Notes: generated from the sequence alone by a model not told the origin. DNA of 64,000 nucleotides from Paragordius varius (GCA_964247055.1 OZ176050.1:11346001-11410000); one strand, 5' to 3'; counted from the stretch's first letter, positions 25,013 through 39,717 are shown. Translations and numbers: made by a program.

Positions 25013-28000
25013 TAATTTTGGAAAAAAGAAGATAAACAAATACCATGGCCTACCTTATCCTATAATAATAACTAAACATTTCCAAATAAACATACATTTG
25101 GAATTTTTAAACTGTATATACATGATTAAAAATTAAATGGCAACTATTATATCTATCCAAATACATTTTTGTATTTTTCATAGAGGTAAAAAGGAGAAAA
25201 GAGAGAAGAGGTGTTGGCAGAGGGGAAATGTCGTTTTGTCATCCAAGTCTCATACTTATATCTTTCATATTAAATCATGTCTATAATATTAACATTTATT
25301 ATCTGCCATCATATATCAATAACATTTTTATAATTACACATCTATAATAGATTTATTTTCCTCTCAAAATCACGTTTTTTTATCAACATCATATTTGTAT
25401 GATTTTAGTTTACATTTTTAATTATTTTTTTTTCATAAAACAAAATCATAGATAAATATATATATGAAAAAAAAATATAATAATCCAGTAAATACATAAA
25501 TAATATAGAATGATGCAAAAAACCAACTTTTCACTGCACTGTTAAACACCAAAACCAAGATGGAATATTTTAATTTGTATAATTAAGGTTGGCAGAAGCA
25601 CAGTCGCATACACACACAACATAAATATTAACAGTTAGTTAATTTTTTCAGTTTCTTATAAATATTATATGTTATATAATTAAAAATTTATTTACAATTT
25701 AGTTTTGTTATCTAAACATAAACATAGATAGATATATTATAATTAAATGTAATAGTGTCATAAATTATTTAGAAATTAAGCCATTTTTAAGCAAGCAATT
25801 CCAAACTTTTTACAACGAGGAGTTCTAGTTGTCAAATTAAATTAAATAGAGGAGAGTAATAAATAACCAACATATAAAATATTTGTATATTCATATAATA
25901 AAATCTTTTAGGCAAATTCCCTTATGTTAACTGTCCAACATATTGTCGTGTTAGTATAGATGCTAACAGGTTGGACATTAGCCAATGCAAATACAAATAA
26001 ATAAACGTTATTAAACAATTATAAAAATATAATAAAAATCGAAAAAAATTGAAAAAATTAATTTAACACCTATTTTAAATCCAATTTAGGTTTAACCATT
26101 ATTTTATAATTCTTTTATATCATATGTTATCATATGTTCACAATTTTTTGAGTGGTTATTTTCGAAGCGATCACAATCACGATCACCTCTAATTTAACTA
26201 TTTTATGCTTTATAAATGCTAATTGTGAAAATAATAAAAGAATTGATTACAAAAAATAAAAAGGATGTTTTTTTAGAATTACAAAATTTCTGAACTATAA
26301 ATAGATGAGCGAAACCCAATAATTTTAAGTTACAAGATTAATTTTAAAATTTGTTATATAAAATTAACACAAAATAATATTTTTCACTTACTTGCCTGCC
26401 TACACCGTAATTGTAGGATCAAAGGTTTGTTTAGTGAATAATATTTATTTGTAAAACAATGTTATAAACAATTTTGTATATCATATTATCTATAATTAAT
26501 TTATGCACATAGGTGTGATTGACAATAATTTTTATAATAATAAGGTAAAAAAATTTTTTTGGTAAACCTGAGAATATTTACAAATTATTTAATATACATG
26601 TCAATGTTAAAACTTTAAATATTTTTTTTTCTAAACATAGAATAAAAACAGATTTTAAATTATATTTATACCGACTTATCTTAGCTTGCCTTAAACTTTG
26701 TCAAATAGTGGCTCTAAATTTTTTAAATCACAAGGCATGTGATGATTAATTTAGTTTGTATATGTTAAAGTGTATGAAAAAAATTTTCAATGTAAAACCT
26801 ACAAAATTTGTTGCTTAAACTTTTGAATACAAATCATGTATATATGGCGTTCGATAAAGTGGGGCAGTTAACAACTCTTACCTTAAAAACAATTATTTTA
26901 TAGAATATCGAATGTGTTAAAACCATTTCAAAAAGTTGCACTTATATAACATTAGGGGACCAAAATATATAAAATTTATCCATGACTTATTACTTATTTT
27001 TTTACCTGAGAGCAACATTTAAACAGCATAAAAATGTGATTTGGCGTTCAAATATAATCTTTTGTAAACCATTTTTTTGTCGATAAATTAATTTAAAAAA
27101 TTAACTTTATCAGCTTTAAAATTACAATTTTTTGCTACAAAAGTTGTCAAATAATGGCTCCGAAGTAGTTTGATATGGAACTTTTTGTGTTTAATAATTA
27201 TAGCTTATTTAAATTATTTTCATCAAGATACGAGCATAAATATAAATTAGGCCGTCCGCTTAGATATTTTTGACAAATATAAAATTAAAATTGGCAAAGA
27301 GTCCAGCCTTTCTATTGAAGTGTTCAACATAAGCTACCGTATCATAAAATCGAATGTTTTGTAGAGAGTGATCAATATTTTTTCAAAGTATGAATAAATT
27401 TAAAATATATTTTTATATAACTTTATGTCTAGCATTATTGTATGCCAGTCTAAGTTGAGAATAAAAATATGAATATTTATTTGTTTTTACAATTATTTAA
27501 ATATACTTAACATTAATCAAGCAGCCATTGCCATACCAATCCATATTACAAAAATCGATTATGTTTAAATTATATAATGGTTTCCAATATGATTTATGGT
27601 GCAATTACGATTTTATACATGATTCTTAAAACTTATTTATATATATACGTAGCAATTAAATTAAAATATCTTTGAGAATGCTTCAAATATAAGCATGCTT
27701 TGTTCAATAAATATGTATGGTTAATATTATTTTTTTATAAAAACCTATAGATTTTTTTAGCTTTAAGAGTCCATATTATTATGAAATATTCAAGATTTAA
27801 AGTCTCTCTTTTTTTAATTCTAAATCGATTTCACTCATATTAAAAACATAAATTAATTTATAAAAAATAGTTTGAAAAAACATTTCTTTATTTATCGAAA
27901 AAAAAGATACCAAAATATTTCTTATTTGCCAAGATTTTACTTGACAACTTAAAATAAAAATGTTTTCAATACTATTTTTTACAAAAATGGTAATTGGTAA

Positions 28001-29865
28001 AATCTTTTAATAATTAGGATTTTATAAAAATAAAAAATTTAAAATCTCCATACCAGATACTAAAACAAGTTAATCATATTTTTATAAGTTATAGAGTCAG
28101 TTTCAAACAAATGGTTTATAAAAAAAACCATATTATCAATTTTTCACTTTTGAAAACCACCAAATATTCCATCATATTTTGTTAATTTTAGTTTTTTTTT
28201 CATAAAATCAATTTAATTTTAGATGCATCATTGTTTAAATATCGAAACTCAATGAAACTTAATAAATTTATTTTTTACCATTTATCATAAGGCTTTTAGC
28301 TCTTTAAATAAATCAATTCTTTTAAAGAGTGTTCTAAAAAGGTGCCCACAGACGTTTGAGAACGGTGTTTTATTTTGAAACATAAAGAATATATATGTCA
28401 TCTCTAATTTTTATGATACTCAAATGAAATTTGGCCATAAATATTTTTTTATAAAAACATTTCTTTAACATTGGTGATAATTCATTGTCCCATCTAAACT
28501 TTAAAAGCATGATTTCAAAAAACGAGCCTGTAAAGTAAACTTAATCCCCTTAAAAGTCTGAAACATGATGTGTAATTAAATTTGGTTGTTGAAAAAAAAG
28601 ATCAAAGACAATTTTTTATAAAATATTACAAATTGAAAGATAGTTTATAGCTTGGCTTGTTGATTTAATTTAAAGCGAAATGTGCGTAAAATATTTTTTA
28701 ACGATATATTTACTATGGTTAAAAATCAAAAAATGTTGATCCCAAAAAAGTGTTTTTGTAAAATTTTTATATCGTTTTTCAAGCGCACATATAATGAAAA
28801 ATATAATTAAAAAATAGGTATATATAAGAGATTTAAAATTTGATATTTATAATTTTGTTGTATGAAATATAATTTGATGCGATGCTTATAATTTTTCAAA
28901 ATGAACTTATCAATTGAATTGTTGTGTTGAATTGAATTGAATCAAAAATCTTATGCGCAATTATAAAATTAACGACACACCGACGACGTTTAGAAACCTT
29001 CTCACCTCTTAATTTGAAAATTATCTTTATAATTTTAAAAAAAGAGACGCTGCTTATTGTTAAATCAAATTTAAATCTTAATAATTCAAATATATAATTA
29101 TTATAAATAGTATGTGGATAAAATGTTAACGTTTTTACACACACCTATCTGATTGATTCCATTGTATTTATTTTTTTCAATGAAATAAGGATATGTACAT
29201 TCATGTATCAACATAACTTAATTTCCATCATATAGAGTAGACAACAATGATGCGATTAAAAAGCAGCCAGCGTTTTTGAAAATTACTGATAAATGGTAAA
29301 ATTGTTTACACTCCGATCTTCGGGAATGAGTTATCATCTAATAAAGAGTCCTTTAAAGAAACGAAAATTTATAAAGTTAACCATGTTTTATTCATAATAT
29401 GGCATTTAAAGTTTAATCTAACTGTAATGAGGACATTTTAATTAAAGATTTGATATTTTAAGGAATATTGTGTCAATTTACAAATATCTAGAGAACATCA
29501 ATTTAACATTTATTCTTAAAGCATCTTCTAATCTATAATAAAAAATTTTTTTGCGCATAACGCATTAAACTTTTTCGTGCTGCTAATTTAAATTTAAATT
29601 TTTAACAACAGTCAAAAGAATCATATATATGGCAACATTTTTACCACTTTTAAGATTATATGTTTTTACTATTTTAAAGCATCATTATAAAATAGATTTA
29701 AATTGTTTTACAATATTTTAAACAAGCTTTAAAGTGATCAAAAAACCCAATTTCGTATTAAAGTTTGAACAACTACTAGAGATATGTCGAGTATATATAC
29801 CGAATGTGTTGGTATAATAGACGGATAATTATGATCTAAAAATGTTTTTGCATCCAAGTTTAAAT
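25013..29865. other. Gene-poor AT-rich intergenic DNA
   Basis: I see no gene, RNA gene or well-bounded repeat in this stretch. The sequence is unique and AT-rich, with scattered short frames such as 28896-29144 (minus) that look random. Confidence 0.45.
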
Positions 29866-30101
29866 CAGGGCTAATGGTTTCACGCGCCGCATTTCTGACT
29901 TAAAAAATTTGACGGGTCGCATTCGAAAAATATATCGGCATATAAATTTCAAACATAAGATAATTACTTATATTAACATGTTTTGCTAGTTCATTGCCAA
30001 AATTTGGAAAAATTTATTCAGAAATTTTAATCATTAATTTTACTTAGATTTTGTGCATATACGGGATGCATAAATATTTCGGAGTGTGCTGGACACCCCT
30101 G
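29866..30101. mobile_element. hAT-type MITE, same family as 14113-14388
   Basis: It starts CAGGGCTAATGGTTTCACGC and ends GTGCTGGACACCCCTG. It contains TAGTTCATTGCCAAAATTTGG, the internal signature of the family. Flanks GTTTAAAT and CTCTAAAA match at only 5 of 8 positions, so the target duplication is eroded or a border is off by a few bases. Confidence 0.6.
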
Positions 30102-32220
30102 CTCTAAAAATACTAGGTATTTTGGGGAAATTGTTCATAATTATATACTAATACAGTAAGTGGACCTTAAATCATACTTTACTGTGGTAATATTCTCTCA
30201 TAAAATATTTTTCGTTGTCATAAAGAGAAATTTGTAAGTTAAATTATTATAGTAACTTTTTAATCAATAATATATCATTTTTGTGAATTTGATTATGTAA
30301 ATTGTATGGGTTTCTTTTGCTTTAGTTAAACAAATTTTTAACTAATGTTTTATTATAATGTTTTTGGATATACTTCCAACTCAGCAGTATAAGTTGATTT
30401 TTAATTCGTAAATACTTCATGCATTTGAATTTCACATATGGGCGGATAATTTGAATAATATCATTAAAATTTTAAATTCCCAAGTTTCCTAAAGAAGGTT
30501 TTTAAGGATAAAGGGTGTTTTAATCCAATATTAAGCTCCGATATTTATTTTAAGTTTATAATAATAAATCATTGTTTTTAAAGGCAAGGAAAATATGCTT
30601 AATTTACCGTAACTTTACCTACTTTTATTTAAATCTGCGTTTTGAGCTATATAATTATAAGGAATTATAGAAATTAAAATGCTTTTCTAGATGAATTCAT
30701 TTTTACAATTTAACAAGATTTAATGGATTTTGAAGTATATAAACATAAACCTATATGCTATATTAGGTGTGTATTTAAAATTCCATACAGGTAGTTTTAT
30801 TTTTTATTTTTGACAAAGGAAACAGGAAAGTATTAAAATTTATCTTGATTAAAAAAATATATATAGAGATAGAGAGAACCTGTTCTAAAAGCAATATAAT
30901 CCAAGAATCAAATAAATAGTTTTAAGTATTTAATTTTGTTTCTTCCTTTCAAAGTTGAAAAAAGTTTCAAAAGCGATCATACTTTATATATACCTATTAA
31001 ATTTATTTTTTTTGAATGATGAATTAGAATATAGGAAGGTATATATTATCCTATAATTCGCACACATATGCCGCGCGCCTTTTAAGCTTTTATTTAATTG
31101 TATAACAATTGTCAACAATGTTCTCTTCTCATCATTTAAGGAAAAAAAATTATCAAAGAGATACGATATTCTCATGCTTTTATTGTGTTCTTCATTCAGA
31201 ATATTAGATACCTGTTTAAATTTTCGTTTAAATTTGTATATGTTGACAAAGTTTCATAGTTTTTTTTCAAGTTTTACATAGATTATTTGGTATAATATTA
31301 TGAAAAATAGTTATTAAATTAAATAGCAATACAATTTTTAATAAAACTAGAGACCTTTGACTCTGTTGCTACTTTATAAAAAATTTATTTTTTATACATG
31401 TTTCACAATAATAAATTTTAAATAAAAAGCACCATTATGTTTAAATATTGGATAAACAGTTTCGTGAAGAACCAACGAAAACATAATAAAAGATCAAAAG
31501 AAATTTCTATTAACATTGAGAGAAAAATTATTCTATATATAATGTCTAAAAACAATCATATTCTGCTTTTATACCTACTCATATAAATTTGTTAATTTTC
31601 TCAAACAACATGTTAGTTATCTAAATTATAATTTATCATAAAAAGCGATAGAACCAAGCTGCTAAAAGTAAATTATTTTATAAAAAAATCAGACATACAC
31701 ACATATATTTTTTTTGTATTTGTCATCTCCTTTCCTAGATTGGAAGAAAGAGAATGACAGAAAGGACATATAAAGAAAAACATCAAGTGTTGTTTTAAGC
31801 TTTTATGCTTCTCAAATGACATATATTAATAGGCTTGTGTTATGTTATATAATTTTTATGTTGGACAAATGAGTTGATGTTAAGGGGATGTTACACACTT
31901 ACAGTTTATATCAAAATGATGGCATAAATGAAACATAAACAGTAACTTTTAAATTTGTAGTTGAGCAACAACCTGGAAAGTTGCAGAGGCTCTCAAAATA
32001 TCTAGCTTAGGGAACCCAAAATTGTTTTAAATATATTATATGATTGCTTTTTCTTAGTTTTTCCAACGAATGTTAATAAAATTTGAGCAAAATTGAAATG
32101 TAATGCACAGGATCAACAGTTACGGGATATTGGGGCGCTCAAAGAAGCCTTTTTTTGTTTTTTTGCATTCTCGTTTTTAAGTATTCACAAGGAAATAATA
32201 CTACTAAAAGCGGCATCATA
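30102..32220. other. Intergenic DNA without recognised features
   Basis: AT-rich and non-coding as far as can be seen. The short minus frame at 30984-31175 has no recognisable motif. Confidence 0.4.
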
Positions 32221-32590
32221 TGGATTATTTTCGAATCATGGCTTTTAGAGGAAGTAATCAACGTAGGATACTGGGATATCTAACGGAAAGACAGAATAAG
32301 TAAGGAAAAGCTAAACACCCAAACGCTTAAAACAAAAAAAAAGAATATTAAGATATTTTGGTCATGTTAAGCGATTGCTCAAAGAAAGACATAATGTTTG
32401 GAAAGGTAGAAGGGCGAAAAAAACGAGGCCGACTACATATGAGGTGGTTAGACAGATAAAAGAGCTAACTAAGTTGACATTGAAAATTTTAAATATAGCG
32501 ATAAATGATAGGAAATGGAAGTTACTAGTGAAGACTATATCCAAAATGTTGATTTCCGCCTAGTTATGACCAACTAACCAACCAACACAA
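32221..32590 (+). mobile_element. LINE ORF2 3' end fragment, decayed
   Basis: The plus strand encodes RILRYFGHVKRLLKERHN, a run GRRAKKTRP, then LTLKILNIAINDRKWKLLV. This is the usual order at the C-terminus of LINE ORF2 (LRYFGH ..., GK.EGKR.RGRPR, RW..., L..A.DR..W..LV). The last part, 32375-32563, is still open. Upstream bases (32221-32340) look like the preceding part of the ORF in other frames. The 3' end carries ACCAACTAACCAACCAAC, a short tandem tail. It is 5' truncated with several frame breaks. Confidence 0.7.
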
Positions 32591-35500
32591 TGGTACCTGT
32601 TAGAAATTAAAAATCAAATAAAAAGATTATTGTTTTTTCCCAATTTACCCAAAAAGATTTTGGTTTATTTAAAAGAGTTTGGACCGTGATCTCCAGGTTC
32701 CCGGTAAAATTTGCGAGATAGATTTTTTAAATATTTTATAATAATTTTGTTTGAACAATAGGCCATGCATATACTACTTTAAGGGTCAAATATAATTTGG
32801 GTGTATAGTATCAATGTTTCCAACTGTTTAATATTTATTCACAGTGAAATGAATAATCATTTTATATCACGACTAAAAAATTTAAAAATCGATTTTTTTG
32901 ATAGAGCTGAGGTAATAATATCTGGCAACAACTCATCTATATTACCCTAAATGCCTATCAACCGCGTGGCTCATCATACAATAATTGTTTTTCAAAGCAT
33001 TTAACTCTTATTTAAAAATCTCATATTCGATTTTAACAAAACATAATTTTTGTTACTTGAACCTATTGAGGCATTAGCGTGTTTTTATAGTCATAACATA
33101 TAATCAAATTTTGAATTTTATTATTGGCCAAAAAAACATGCATTTTCAATCGATTGACAAACTTTAATTTTTGTAGCGGCTCGGGGGTAGATGCAGGCTA
33201 CAGAATTTGCGTAAAATACTTATTATTATATATTATAGAGATAAGATAACAAAACTTGAGGAATAATTAAAAGCCTCTTCTGTCTAAAGCTATCAATGAA
33301 TGGATTTAAACTTCTCGAGAAAAAAAGGGAATCATATAAGTATAGTTGAGCGTTAAAATGTCGTAAATCACCACAATTTATTTTTGCGATAAAAAAATAT
33401 GGTATATAAATGAAGTTTTTATTACTTTTAGAGTCATAGTCATGAAAATAATTTTATGATGATGAAAAAATAGAGAGCAACAACTAACTATCTACAAACT
33501 ACTGTAAGGCCCCACTATTTGGTAATTTTTATGGTTTTTTTATTGGCTGCCTCCGAAATTTCTTAAAAAGACTATATTGGGATAAGAAATATAGAAATAA
33601 TAACAAGTGTAATGTTATTACACCTTCGAGACAAGTGAAAAAATAAAAATTTGCACGTAATTATTTTATTAGTTGCTGTCTAAATATTGATGTTTGATCA
33701 TGTAAAAGCCAAAAATTATTAAGCTCAATAAATAACCATTTTCAAAATGTAGCCCTTCAAAAAGTAATTAAAACGTTACTGCTTCCACACATAAAAAACT
33801 AAGTGTGCAGAGTTATTTTAAAATACCTAAGCTCTATTTTGGTGGAAAACAACAAATTTATTAAAGGGCCTTAAAAACAATCAATCTGTTTATTAAAAAT
33901 ATATTAAGTAAATTAAACTTTTTTGCTAAAAGTTTTATATGGTAAGCAAACCAACCAGCTAATAATCATTGGTAATGTACATAAAAACCTGATAATTTAT
34001 GTGTGTAAAATATTTAAATTTTCATCTTCCCAAATAATTTGAGGTAAGATTTTGGACAATATCGTGATAAGAATTATAAACAGAAAATGGTTTTTCATTT
34101 AATTCACGTTTATATGATAGCTTCGTATATATTTACATATCTTATATTATTTTCCAATTTAAAATCACAAAAAATAACTAAATATATGCTATTTTTAAGC
34201 GTTAAAAGATAAAAAAATTTAATGGCGTGTTTTAGTCACAGTTTTTATTTTAAAATATATACACTGTTTTAAGTCTGTTTAAAGCTTATCTAGATATATA
34301 GCTTCGTATATATTAAATGAGTTTCAAGTCAATCTTTTTAATAATGTTATATGAAAATGTAAAGTATCTTCACAGTTATTCGCTGGAAAACGCGTATAGA
34401 CCTCTATGCGAAGAAGATTGTTGGGGTTTTTATATTTCATTTGGTTTTGGGTCACTTTGAACCTTAAGTAAATCAAGGACTCCATAACCAATTTAAAACA
34501 CCAAAATAAGGTATACAGTTGTTCAGCTAAATCATATATTGTTATGGATAAAATCATTTCATATTTTTTTATAATAGGCGGAATAACTCCCAATGTAGCA
34601 TCAATAAGTTTTGTAAAATTGCAAAAATTTTCGTTACGACATATATATTTAGTCTTAAGGTAAAATCTTTGTAGCTATCAAATTATTATTTTTCGCATAT
34701 TCACAAAATATCTTTAAAGTTTATTAAATTATTTCACATACTTCACGTTTTTAAACCAAAGATGGCTATATGTTTAAGCTTTAAAATTGTTTTAGTAATT
34801 TGTGGTCAGAATGAAATTGTATTTAATTATAAATGAGAGTTTTTATATTTTCGAGATAATTATTTTTTAGTTTTTAAATTCAGTTCCCCCAGGTTTTTAT
34901 GCATGGGTTTTCAAGCTTTATTAAAAAATTGGGCTACCGCTACATAAAAGGGAATTAGTTTTTATGGTGTTTCGTTTGCGCGAAACATTAACGAATAATT
35001 AAAATCAAAGGTCCATTAAAAATGAAATTTAAAAATTATTAAAGGAGCATCGCCAAATTTAGCCTCTTGCATAGCTAATATTATTATATAAATATGTCAT
35101 ATATATTTTGTTCTTATATACTCAGCTGTTTGGCCATTTTGTTTTTATGGCGTTTAATACCACCCAAATTTTTCGGTTAATCAAAATTTTTATCAAGAAA
35201 ATGTCCCCCAAAGTCGACAATCTAGGATATATAATTGGTTATCCATCATTGTAAACGTATCAGAATAAAAGTACTTATTAAAACCTTATTTCTTAGTAGT
35301 ATTAATACAGTGGATGATACTGGAAAAACCTGTTTATATGCACATAGAGATAAAAAGAGTAAAGCATTGAATATATTACTAAAATATAACTTCATTTTTG
35401 CAAAATAAGAAAAAAAAACTGTTGGAAATTCAAATTAAATGTAAATTTATAGAAAAAAAATCCATGATATATATATATATATAAATATGGCCAAGGGTAT

Positions 35501-37894
35501 ATTTAAAAACACACATAATATATAAAAATCAATATATAGATTATTGCCATAATTATTTTTATTATATTAAAATTGTCAACAAATTACGGAAATTTTTCGA
35601 CACTTTGAGTTTCCTTTTATTATCAATTTTAATTACAATATTATGTTAATGAGTTATTGATAATTATATATCTATTAAATAATAGAGGTAGATAAAAACC
35701 AATTTTACACATCTAAATTAATTTATTACATTTGGGCAGAAATAATTACAAATGCAAATAAGCTAGAAGAAATTAATGCAAAAAAATTAAAAGTTTACAT
35801 TATAACACAAAATATTTTAATTAATTATTGCCTGTATTTAAACCAAAATTATCCAACATACGGCTCTCCGAAATATTTGCACAGTCCGCAAAAAATTTCC
35901 AAAAATACCAAACATAAAATTTTCTAATTAAAATATGCTATTCACAAATTCCAAAGTAAAATTGACACTTTTTAAACAATTTTATGATTATTATCTCTTG
36001 CCAATTTTAATAATAAGTCACAAAAAGTGTTAAATTAATTATAGAATTGGGTTTACATTTTTAAATGCGTTTCGTCAGATTTTAGAGTAATAAATGAGGC
36101 CAGCGAAGGCATTTGTGTTAGTTAAAGACCCCTGAATTTAACCTTACTAAGTTAACATTAAATTATAGTTTAAAAATCTAACGGGTTACCTCTATCGTTT
36201 TCTCGTTCAGGAATACAGAGTTCAGCTATCCAATAGATCTTAATCAGTATAAATACTAAAAATATTGGATTATAGTGTAAAATAAAATAAGATATTAAAA
36301 TAATTAATAGACAAACACTTGTATCTAATTATAGTAAATTATTATTAAAAACACTTTTTAAAAAATATAAATTATATATATAAAATAAATTATATATATG
36401 GTGGATGAGTAGCAGACGTAGGACAAATATACAATACAATATTATTTTTTATGATAATGAGAAATAGATAATATTGTGAACTAGAAAAAGCAGATTCATC
36501 TTATATTATTATTATACAATAATACATAATAATCAGTAGACAAAATCGAATGATTCTTAATTAAATATAGTAACTGATTTTTTATTGTGATTTAATTATA
36601 TATATAATTGGATATTTTTTATATTCTCTTTATTAACAATATAATAACTGTCAGTATATTTATTACACACGTTTATATATGGATAAAATAAAAATTCATC
36701 ATGGATGATATCAACACCACAATTTAATAGTGGATTGAGGTAATCTCTGAAAATTTCTGGAAATACAAAAAAGTGTATTAAAAAGATGGTAATACAATTT
36801 AAAAAAAATACCCAATAATGCGAATTTATTTTTACAAATACCCAAATTTGTGTTTAAAATGGGACTATAGAAAGATAATTGTCTTTGTTTAAAAAGTAAA
36901 AAAATGATTTATTTCACCAAAACGTGTACAAAATATTTTCGGTAATTTTACTGAAAAAAAGGGCAATAAAATCTAAATATGAGCGAAACTACAAAAATTT
37001 AATGTTGTTAGGGACTTAGATTTAAACCATTAATTATAGTTAAGTTGTTTGTTGTAATAAGTCTTAAGGTAATCATCGGTTAATAACCATATAATCTTTT
37101 GATCCGAGCTATAAATAGTGCAACACTCATCAAAATATTTCCTTTGAAGTTAGTTGTCTTGTGTTTTTCGTTCATTGTACCCCTACAACACATACAGAGA
37201 GCGCTGAAATTGGAAATATATAAATTTTTGAGTTAATGATAACGCTAAACACTTGTTTCTTTATCTCTTTGAAAATTGGCTGCTTCAAAAAAGGCATTTT
37301 TTTTATAAATCAATAAATTAATCTTATTTTTATTTTCCTATTTTTTAATAAAGCAATTATTCCGCTTTTCATTATAAAAGTTGCTTGCAATTTACTTCTC
37401 ATGTGAAATGTGAAATTTGGAAACGTTTCCCCTATTATTTTATTATAATTTAATCATATATATATATATATATATAAATATTAATTTTGGTGGTGTCGAA
37501 AAAAATAGAATTAAGTGACCAGGTTAACTGTTATATAGAAAAAAGCTTTCAATTTTAGATTGTGTTCGTTGGCCTATTGTTGTGTTTTTATAAAACCAAT
37601 TAGAGGAGTTCACATAATTTATGAGATTACCAACAACAATATAGAACAAAAAATACAATGTTGCTTAGTTTTTACCTTTGATACCAAAAGAAAGTTTTTT
37701 GCATCAGCTGTTTAAGCAAATTTTATAAACATTGAGAGAGAAAATTTGAGTTTTAAATACGTTCGGTGCAATTTTTTTATATAAACATCATTTTAGCCGT
37801 CCGTATAAAATATTAGTAGTAATATGAGGAGGCATATGTGCACATAATAACAAAAGTAAAAATATGATAAAAGCTAAAATATATTATGTATATC
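32591..37894. other. Gene-poor intergenic DNA
   Basis: The minus strand at 34324-34593 has an 89-residue open frame of fairly complex composition that I do not recognise. A hAT-type MITE (35848-36134) is listed separately. Short (AT)n runs occur near 35468 and 37457. Otherwise unique AT-rich DNA. Confidence 0.45.
35848..36134. mobile_element. Diverged hAT-type MITE
   Basis: It begins near TTATCCAACATACGGCTCTC and ends GTTAAAGACCCCTG. The internal GAGGCCAGCGAAGGCATTTG matches the GCGAAGCCATTTGTGCTGAC fragment near 5980. Its left half resembles sequence in a GBF1 intron near 62515-62645. The borders are approximate and no target duplication was confirmed. Confidence 0.5.
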
Positions 37895-39717
37895 TAAGGT
37901 GACCAGACGTCCCGCTTTTGGCGGGACAGTCCCGCTTTTTCACACTTTGTCCCGCGTCCCGATGCGTTTTAGAAATGTCCCGCTTTTTCACGATTATATA
38001 AAATTAAATTTTTTAAATACATTTTTTTATAAAAAATTTATTTTTTTATCCGTTTAAATTTATAATCAGTTATCTTTAAAATCTATATCAATTTTAAATT
38101 AAAGTTTTTTATTTGAAGCCATTGTATGCATTGTCCTTTCGCCATATGCATTTTCTGAATACAAAAAGATTTGCTGAAAATTAATTTCATATCGCCATAC
38201 TACGTTAATAAAATATTTTGGTCCAGAAACCGGAGTAAAATTAAAATTTTAAATTTTATTTCTCTACCCGGTGCGAATTCCGACATAATTTTACTTCAAT
38301 AATGAATATTCTAGGAAAAAATAATTTAAAAGACAAAATCATCGCATATTGCGGTGACAACACCAATACGAACTTCGGTGGAAAAGCAAGGAGGGGAAAA
38401 AAATAATTTTCAGTAATTAGCAGATAATCTTAATCAAAACAATATTCGTTGGGTATGTAGCGCATATAACACACAACGCTATTCAAACAGCTGCTGATTT
38501 GTTACCCCTAGATGTGGAAAATGTAGTTGTTAAGGTATATTCCTATTTTTATATACACGGTGCGCGTTGAAACGCCTAAGAAATTCTGTGCAAATGCAGA
38601 AGTTCAATATTAAAAAATGCTTGGATATTGTAAAACTCGTTGGTTTGCTCTTCTGCCAGCTATCTAAAGAATTTTAAAAAATGATCTTTTAAAATCCTAA
38701 TTTTTTATCACAGGACAAATGTCCTACAACTTTGGAAAAGTTTTTTGAAAGTGATTCTTCAATATGGTTAGAGTTCCTACATAATCAAGCTTTTCTCTTT
38801 CATGTTATTAAATTGATAGAAAGTGACAAAACTTCGGCCATCGAAGTAGCCAATGAAGTTTACCTAAAAGTCCAATGTCAAGAAAGGTTATAAAATAATT
38901 TTATACCAGTAACCATCCGCAATATTATAAATAATTTAAAAAAACAAGGCTTAATAAAACGCCAAGATATCCTGTACCATTAAAAATGTTTCATACAAAC
39001 TGTAAAGATTATTGGAAGACTGGAGGGTGCAATTTAATGAAATTGATCATTTTCATTGGATAACATTAAAACCAGAATTTAATTGGTGCGATGTTCAAAA
39101 ATCATTTCTGCATCTCCCAAAAATTCCCAAAAAGTAACCTTTCAGAAAATATCTTTTTTCTAAAGTATCATTAGTTATAAAATATATTAATAATGAAAAA
39201 CTTAAATATAAAATATATTAATAATGAAAAACTTAAATTATGGACAACAGAAAAAAAATACAGTAGAAAAGAAATGGTTAGAAATATTTCATCATTTTGA
39301 AACAAACTATGTTCTATACAATATTTTAAAAATTGTAGAATTTGAATTATCTTTACGTGGAACCAACGCTGCTACTGAGCGCGTTTTTTCCACAGTAAAT
39401 CAGATGTGGACATCGGAAAAGTCAAATTTAAATGTTGAAACTTTACCATTTTATCTGTCAAATATAATTTGACAAATTCTTGTGAAATCTACTATAAAAT
39501 GATGACAATCTGCTAAAACGCATTCACTCAAATAAAAAATATACCAAGGAATTAAATATTTTTTTATATTTATCATGTATTTGTGTTAAAATTAAAAATA
39601 AATAAATACTACAATAAATTTTTTGTATAATTTTTGGTTGTACACCCCACCTCATAACCCCCCCCCCCCCTTCTCAGATTTGTCCCGCTTTTTCCTTCAA
39701 AAAATCTGGTCACCTTA
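37895..39717 (+). mobile_element. hAT DNA transposon, decayed, with perfect 8-bp target duplication
   Basis: A 1823-bp element with terminal inverted repeats TAAGGTGACCAGA ... TCTGGTCACCTTA, flanked on both sides by TGTATATC (37887-37894 and 39718-39725). The plus strand holds transposase pieces in order. These are AYCGDNTNTNFGGKARRG (~38345-38400), an AHITHNAIQTAADLLP segment (~38460-38510), CPTTLEKFFESDSSIWLEFL then IESDKTSAIEVANEVY (~38715-38870), and the C-terminal dimerisation region LSLRGTNAATERVFSTVN ... WTSEKSNLNVETL (39224-39472, still open). The pieces lie in different frames with internal stops, so no active enzyme is expected. A ~29-bp unit is duplicated in tandem near 39178-39238. 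Confidence 0.9.
39224..39472 (+). pseudogene. hAT transposase C-terminal dimerisation domain remnant
   Basis: An 82-residue open frame inside the hAT element. The core FELSLRGTNAATERVFSTVN followed by WTSEKSNLNVETL fits the conserved C-terminal (hATC) region, in which small-residue ..N.. ERVFS and ..L..E... positions are typical. It is a fragment of the transposase, not a separate gene. Confidence 0.85.
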
